A stretch of 64,000 nucleotides of DNA from Albugo candida (lineage: Eukaryota; Oomycota; Peronosporomycetes; Albuginales; Albuginaceae). How positions within the stretch are numbered: position 1 is the stretch's first letter; every line of letters starts with the position of its first letter. The stretch spans positions 124,001-188,000 of the forward strand of contig CAJNAR010000011.1 of the NCBI GenBank assembly GCA_905220665.1. Reading direction: 5' to 3'. This document shows, in pieces, positions 59,340-64,000 of this stretch. Under the pieces are notes generated by a model that was given only the letters and a program-made list of their open reading frames with translations, was not told where the DNA came from and searched no databases. A program made the translations under genes and the position numbers.

Positions 59340-60260
59340 TCAAAGATTGGCCTTAACTTGACAACCTCCATTTTTTAATTCCACGTTTTCTTTCATCATA
59401 TTCTTCATCTTGATTTCATCCTCTTCGTACTGTAATCGGTAGAATCGCTCCCTCGAGTTGCTTTGGTTGCCCGTGGTCGTTGTTTGAACTCCAATTGTGA
59501 CGAAAGTCTTGGTACCACGCGTCTTCTGCAAATTGTACAATTGATTTTGTTGCGCTTTCATATATACCTTCATGTCCTGGAACATTGGCTTTGGCTTTAG
59601 CAAATCAAGCTTGAGCTGTTTGAGTCCATCCGTAAGTTGCTTCAACTGAGATTGATCTCTTTCGTGAATCCTCATCGCATCGTCCAGCTTGCTTTGATAT
59701 ATAACCTTGCATTTTCAACTAGCGTCCAGCTTCGATTCGAGTTCGTCGACATCCGTCTTGAGCTTGCACACTTCTTTAGAAGCTGAGTCGTTTTATCCAT
59801 CAATGTGCGCGACAGCTGCGCATTATCTTTCTTCAGCCGTACATTTTTGTCCAGACGCGCTTGAGTTGCCATTGTTGGTCTTGGACGGGCGACGGGTCTT
59901 CGTTGATTCCACAGCTGCACCCATCCTACGGACGGAATTAGGGCCACGAGTCATCACCTGAGATGCTCATCTTGTTGTAGTAGCCCATACTGTATTTCTC
60001 CCAGGGGCGCGAGCAGGGTGACTTTCGTCCAGTTGGTTTGACCTCGAGCGGAAGCCGTGGTCGATGTCGTTTCGTTTGTGATGTGTTGGCGCGCGCCGCT
60101 CGTGTCGTTCTCGTTCTTGGTGTTTGTGTTGGTCGAACCGCCCGCTGTGGTGTTGGTGTCTGCGCAGACGCCTGTCTTGGTTGCGCTCGTAGCACATACC
60201 CACCGCCGACACGCTTCATCGTCGACGGTCTCGCATTCTTCCTCGCTGGTGCAACCATAT
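59340..60260 (-). pseudogene. Basic/coiled-coil protein gene, broken
   Basis: From ATG at about 60,258 the minus strand encodes an Arg/Thr/Pro-rich basic segment (RPSTMKRVGGGYVLRAQPR, RPTQTPRTRTTRAARANTS). A coiled coil follows (RLKKDNAQLSRTLMDKTTQL; then in another frame VCKLKTDVDELESKLDA; then RDQSQLKQLTDGLKQLKLDL and QYEEDEIKMKNMMKENVELK). The frame changes near 59,770 and 59,690, and only a 34 bp interval near 59,940 could be spliced to join the first two parts. A cytoskeletal protein is plausible, but no motor or other catalytic domain is visible. Confidence 0.5.
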
Positions 60261-60342
60261 TTGTTGTCGCGGTCTTTCGCACTCGTTACATTCGTAAAAT
60301 AATTGGTTGACTTAGAGCGAGTATGACTGAGGAAAGTCGTGA

Positions 60343-60694
60343 GTACACATATTGCTCTGACCTCCCAAGTCTCTTAGCATGATGCTGCATGCTGATTGGA
60401 GAGATCACCTCATGTTACATGCCGGATATTGAGGGAACTGAGTCGATATCGGCGTCGGCACGTGGATTATATCGATAGGTGTATTTCACTTTGAGTGTTC
60501 TTCTACATTGAGTGCTCGATGCGAAGGACACGCTGAATGACATACACCCGTCAATGCCCAAATGCATCAGTTGCACATATCGACTCCGTTCCCTCAGAAA
60601 TCCGGCATGTACAGTACTATGAGGTGGTCTCTCCAATCAGCATGCAGCATGCAGCATCATGCTAAGAGTCTTGGGAGATCAGGGCAATAAGTAC
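60343..60694. mobile_element. Foldback (inverted-repeat) element, ~350 bp
   Basis: Two arms of about 105 bp are inverted copies: 60,343-60,450 and 60,585-60,694 (shared words CTCTTAGCATGATGCTGCATG, in part, TGATTGGAGAGA, TGCCGGAT, GAGGGAAC). The loop between them is about 135 bp. The right arm has one extra GCATGCA unit. No coding capacity; a MITE or a structural hairpin. Confidence 0.75.
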
Positions 60695-60975
60695 GAACCA
60701 ATGTTTCTCATCATATTTGTTCAAAACCAACTATTTTTTTTTACGAAAATAGCGGCGGCTTGCATATGCACGTGCTTTGTGGATCTGTTGTACTAATGTA
60801 TAGTATGTTAGAATGTAACTGCAGTGATTCATTTTAGTTATGTAACACGGTTAGAATGACACAAGGAATTAATGCACGAATATGTTTTCAAATTTAATCA
60901 CAGTGTATTTGCAAAAGTGCAACTTATACATACTTCAATACACTCGCTTGAGTCTATTTGGTACAGGTCGCCTTA
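60695..60975. other. AT-rich spacer, nothing recognised
   Basis: Non-coding DNA up to the start of the duplicated segment at about 60,976. No repeat or gene seen. Confidence 0.4.
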
Positions 60976-61397
60976 TGGAATTTTACAGTTTGTTGGCTGA
61001 TGAGATCTGCATATTCCATGTGGTGTAACTTTGACCAATGGTGTTGCTACTTTAAATGTGCTGAATTGTGACATTGACAGCGTTGAGCACAGCATTCCGT
61101 TTTCTGCATTCCAGTAAACCTAACTCAATGACCGTTCTTTTCCATTACTTCCTGAGACTGGCATATCTGTCCGCCAATTGCATTCTTTTAAGACCAATGC
61201 CGTTCCTCCTACCAATGTGTGAAGACGAACATCTGAAAGAGATTGTAGGATTTTTGCTGTGTAGAGCAGTGTGCGATGCATTGCCTAAGGTACTGCGTCG
61301 GAGAGCTCGGGGGTGTTGTTTCAGTTGCCTTACGCGAAGAGCTAATTGCCAATTCCTATTGTCGTCCTAGGACTTCTGTTGAAGTCGTTTGGTCCAT
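60976..61397 (-). pseudogene. CEP120 first-exon fragment, duplicated and decayed
   Basis: Reverse copy of 45,911-46,342, the first exon of the CEP120 gene. ATG equivalent is at 61,397 (ATGGACCAAACGACTT). Small deletions shift the frame, and the similarity stops sharply at about 60,976, in the middle of the exon. The later CEP120 exons are not present on this side. Confidence 0.75.
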
Positions 61398-62699
61398 AAC
61401 GCGTTGGATGCAACAAAGCGCTTATCTTTCAGTTGAGGCTCTCGAAAATTTCACTGTTTTCAGGCCAGTTGTTGAACAAAATCCTGTTGCCTAAGCTTTG
61501 TAGATGATCACTCAAATGTATGACCGTGGAGAAATGAGTTCTTATTAGACGATGGAAGGCATCCGTATGGATAGTGATGTGAGTTATTCGAGGCATTGTC
61601 ATCCAGTGCTGCAAAAGGGCCATCAACTTCAGATATGATCGACTCTTATCGTAATTGGATATCCATAATCAATTTGGGTGATTTTGTATCAAACAGTCTG
61701 CGTATCGGTGACATGTAACAAACATTCGTATTAAAGGGAGCACGTTGGCTGCATCCAAAGGAATTTGAGAGTTTTCATTCGTTCAGACCGTATAAGCGGG
61801 ATGCAGTGGACCGGAGGGAGCAGCTTGAAATATGCTAGCGCCATCCAACCTTCGAAATCCCTGAACAATCATATCAATTTTCACTCAAAAGACGGTATAC
61901 ATCAAATGATTGGACATCCTATCGCACCCCATTTCTATGAATAAAATCAGTTCACAAGCATTGCAGTTCATACGTTCATTAAAGGAGTGTTTTTATTTCA
62001 GAATAGGTTCGAGGATGGTTCGCGAGGACCTCTCTCGTCCCGATGAAAAATGAACTCGCATACGTAATTGCATTATCACTCGCGTATCGAATCTCTCTGT
62101 TCTTCAATCGAACCAATTAACAGCAATTACTTGAAGCGCATCTTACCTTCTGGAACTACGTGCACATGTACCGGTTTGGTCGACTTGGAGCGCAGAAGAC
62201 ACACATAATGTGCAGATTGGATGCATTAGTGGATTATCAGCTCATAGGTGCTTTGGTGATGCATCAAATATTGGAAGAGCAACAGCCGCTGTGAAAGGAT
62301 TGCTGTCGACCGACCACTTCGGAGTGACGGCAGTTTCTATTCTTGGATGGTTTGGAAAGACCAGGAGAAGAGATGAAACCGTCATAGCGGGTAGATAATG
62401 ACAAAAAACACTTTTACATTTGCACTGGCATCATTCCTGTGAACATCAAACACAATTTGTAGCCCCAAAAACTTGCTCAAGCGGATGGATGTGTAAATAA
62501 ACATTAGGATGAAAACAAGCATAATGTGTTGCATTCGCTGGCACGGAAACTCGAAATTATTTGCAGCACCGCAACTTCGTGCTACATACTAGACTACATA
62601 GGCTCCATAATGCCAGATTTGTATGGCTAATGTAATGTAATTCACATCAAGTAGGTTTCGCCCTTATTAATGTTGGCACGTATCTATTTGATCCCTTGA
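61398..62699. other. Diverged duplicated segment without intact gene, right copy
   Basis: Reverse counterpart of 44,589-45,910. Shared coding-like traces on the minus strand (WMTMPRITHITIHTDAF, VIHLSDHLQSLGN; 61,626-61,429) are interrupted. Near-identity to the left copy begins only at about 62,550 and runs into the 223-aa gene. Confidence 0.45.
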
Positions 62700-63371
62700 G
62701 TGACACGATTTCTCGCCAAGAGACTTAGTGTCAATGATCGGCAACGACGAAGGTTCTCGATCAACAAGAAGGTATTTCACTTTTCAAAAAATTCTAACAA
62801 CATGCTAACCTACTTTAAAGACTTGCTGAAGCGTATTGCTGAAGCTTATGCTGCATGTGCAGCTCAAATCCGTGCGCAGTGGAAGCGCTGGTCTGGATCA
62901 ATGAATCCGGACGAATATGAGGCGGTGGAGACAATATCCACTGCTGTGAAGAACATCACGGTCACAAAAGATCGCGTTATGAATGAGCTGAAAAGATTGC
63001 TCACGGTACGTAACATGACACTATATCACGAGGAGGAGCAGGAAAGCGGTGGAATGCCATCTCCGGCAGCCGCGTTACAGGAGGACATCGACTATATAAA
63101 TTCGACAGAAATGAAGAACAAATTTAAAGAAGCCTGGAAGCAGGAAATCCTCCGTCAAGTCAACGGAGCGACGGCCGATTGCATGGATGTGATTACTATC
63201 GGCTGGGATTACGACGCATGCATTACTATCGAGGAGTATATGTATTTCGAGCGTTTGGAGCATGGATATCGAGATCTTTTGGAGGTGTACCTGGATGAAA
63301 TCCAAGCTTTACAGTCGGCAGCCGAGACGCTCATCGGATATGATGAAATTTGCAATACCGAAAACCCGTAG
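62700..63371 (+). CDS. Unknown 223-aa protein, right copy
   Basis: Same length as, and about six residues different from, 43,917-44,588 (differences such as M/I, R/W, R/H and F/Y), with no indel and the same start and stop. It keeps the helix-rich N-terminal half and the DCMDVITIGWDYDACIT block. The flanking DNA beyond about 150 bp upstream is far more diverged, so selection or gene conversion has preserved this gene. Function unknown. Confidence 0.7.
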   Translation: MTRFLAKRLSVNDRQRRRFSINKKVFHFSKNSNNMLTYFKDLLKRIAEAYAACAAQIRAQWKRWSGSMNPDEYEAVETISTAVKNITVTKDRVMNELKRLLTVRNMTLYHEEEQESGGMPSPAAALQEDIDYINSTEMKNKFKEAWKQEILRQVNGATADCMDVITIGWDYDACITIEEYMYFERLEHGYRDLLEVYLDEIQALQSAAETLIGYDEICNTENP

Positions 63372-63648
63372 CAATTAATAATATAATATAATTCTTTTTC
63401 TTTTTTATTCTTTTGTTTTCATCTTGTTATATTAATTCAGATCTGCTGTTGGAATTACGCAAGAACAAATGCGAATCAGAACCCTTCACAATTCATAATA
63501 TGATATAAATTTCATCTTCATTGCACTGACGCTACAACTACGTGTACTCCATCGCATGTGCCTCTTGCTCGACCTCAAGTCGTCCTATCTATGCACCATA
63601 TCGTTACATGCACATAAGATGACCCTAGAAGAACTGCATTCTTGCTAC

Positions 63649-63885
63649 TTAAATCCTACAAATTCCGCTTCCAGTCTGTTCCGTGGCACTCATTGCGTTG
63701 TGACGTAAGATGACATCGACTCTATCGAAATACCACTCCAACTGCTTTACGTTTAATATATAGTAACTATTTGTTTTTCTTATCTCGCTGACAAAATTGT
63801 TTTCTGCTACTTTTTCTACCGACACATTCAGTATTTCGCAAACTTCTATCAAATGATATAAACATATTTTGCTATCGTCTTCCAT
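63649..63885 (-). CDS. Small hypothetical protein
   Basis: Open frame of 78 aa starting MEDDSKICLYHLIEVCEILN, with mixed charged and hydrophobic residues and KTNSYYILNVKQLEWYFDRV in the middle. Composition is protein-like. The ATG lies just 5 bp beyond the stop of the partial gene to its right, so it could instead be chance sequence in a 3' UTR. No family recognised. Confidence 0.35.
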   Translation of the reverse strand: MEDDSKICLYHLIEVCEILNVSVEKVAENNFVSEIRKTNSYYILNVKQLEWYFDRVDVILRHNAMSATEQTGSGICRI

Positions 63886-63889
63886 TCGC

Positions 63890-64000
63890 TCAATCGTCTC
63901 GTTTTTTCTTCTTAGAGCGCTTCACTTTGACCACTTGTGTGGGTGCGACATCATGCGCAAATAATTTCGATACTTCCAAACCTGATGTGAATGCATTATT
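63890..64000 (-). CDS. C-terminal end of a gene entering from the right
   Basis: The minus strand is open from the window edge to TGA at 63,892-63,890. It gives about 36 residues that end in a lysine/arginine-rich tail (VVKVKRSKKKKRDD). Such tails occur in nucleolar and RNA-binding proteins. Too short to name. Confidence 0.35.
   Translation of the reverse strand, partial: NNAFTSGLEVSKLFAHDVAPTQVVKVKRSKKKKRDD

Noticed and set aside
62700..62760. RxLR-type secreted effector motif in the 223-aa protein
   Set aside because: No signal peptide and no Arg-x-Leu-Arg in the right place; the basic start alone is not evidence.
62770..62820. Intron in the 223-aa gene (GTATTTCAC ... TTTAAAG, with a TGCTAAC-like branch site)
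   Set aside because: Removing its 49 bases breaks the reading frame in all three phases, while the unspliced frame is open in both copies.

Overview
The window looks like nuclear DNA of a flagellated eukaryotic microbe, most probably an oomycete, and an Albugo-like white rust would fit best. This is an inference from gene structure and content, not from a database match. The host genes are compact and lie 80 to 250 bp apart. Nearly all their introns are 44 to 66 bp long with GT-AG ends (one is GC-AG). They include a centriole protein (CEP120), PP4 phosphatase, exportin-2 and amidophosphoribosyltransferase. The gene cluster is flanked by decayed Copia, Gypsy, LINE, Mutator-like, Tc1/mariner-like and SINE elements.

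Layout. 1-13,928 is a nest of retroelements on the minus strand: a Copia element running off the left edge, then a Gypsy element split by a 4.35 kb LINE, then a second Gypsy copy in opposite orientation. The two Gypsy integrase ends form a nearly perfect 1,705 bp inverted repeat. 14.6-26.3 kb is the decayed copy (A) of a host segment. It holds a DAHP-synthase tail, a class-V aminotransferase pseudogene, a ~215 bp tandem repeat, an unknown gene X, a small Cys-rich gene and a membrane-protein remnant. A Tc1/mariner-like element (17,093-19,738) and a Mutator-like element (21,406-25,039, itself carrying a tRNA-derived SINE) interrupt it. The partner copy (B) lies inverted at 51.8-58.1 kb; there gene X is intact, while the aminotransferase and DAHP synthase are also broken.

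26.8-38.1 kb is the gene-dense core: cyclin, ankyrin protein, amidophosphoribosyltransferase, exportin-2 (CSE1), PP4 catalytic subunit, a small coiled-coil protein and a TPX2-like protein. I could resolve nearly all exon junctions, and the reading frames close. A 4.6 kb Copia element (38,518-43,084) sits in what may be an intron of a small gene. A 703 bp MITE follows, with a clean 7 bp target duplication.

43.9-46.3 kb and 61.0-63.4 kb are a second inverted duplication. They share an almost identical 223-aa gene, but the surrounding DNA has diverged strongly. Only the left copy carries a full CEP120 gene; the right copy keeps a broken first exon. 50.0-51.2 kb holds a nine- to ten-exon gene with a heme-oxygenase-like fold and a C-terminal tail anchor, in which the usual heme-ligand residues appear to be lost. 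The right end has tandem repeats, a foldback element, a broken coiled-coil gene and small open frames.

How the genes relate: the core is a set of unrelated housekeeping genes (purine synthesis, nuclear export, cell cycle, dephosphorylation, spindle and centriole), not a pathway cluster. What stands out is the repeated history of inverted duplication followed by one-sided decay, with several transposons dated relative to each other by nesting and by empty sites in the paralogous copy.
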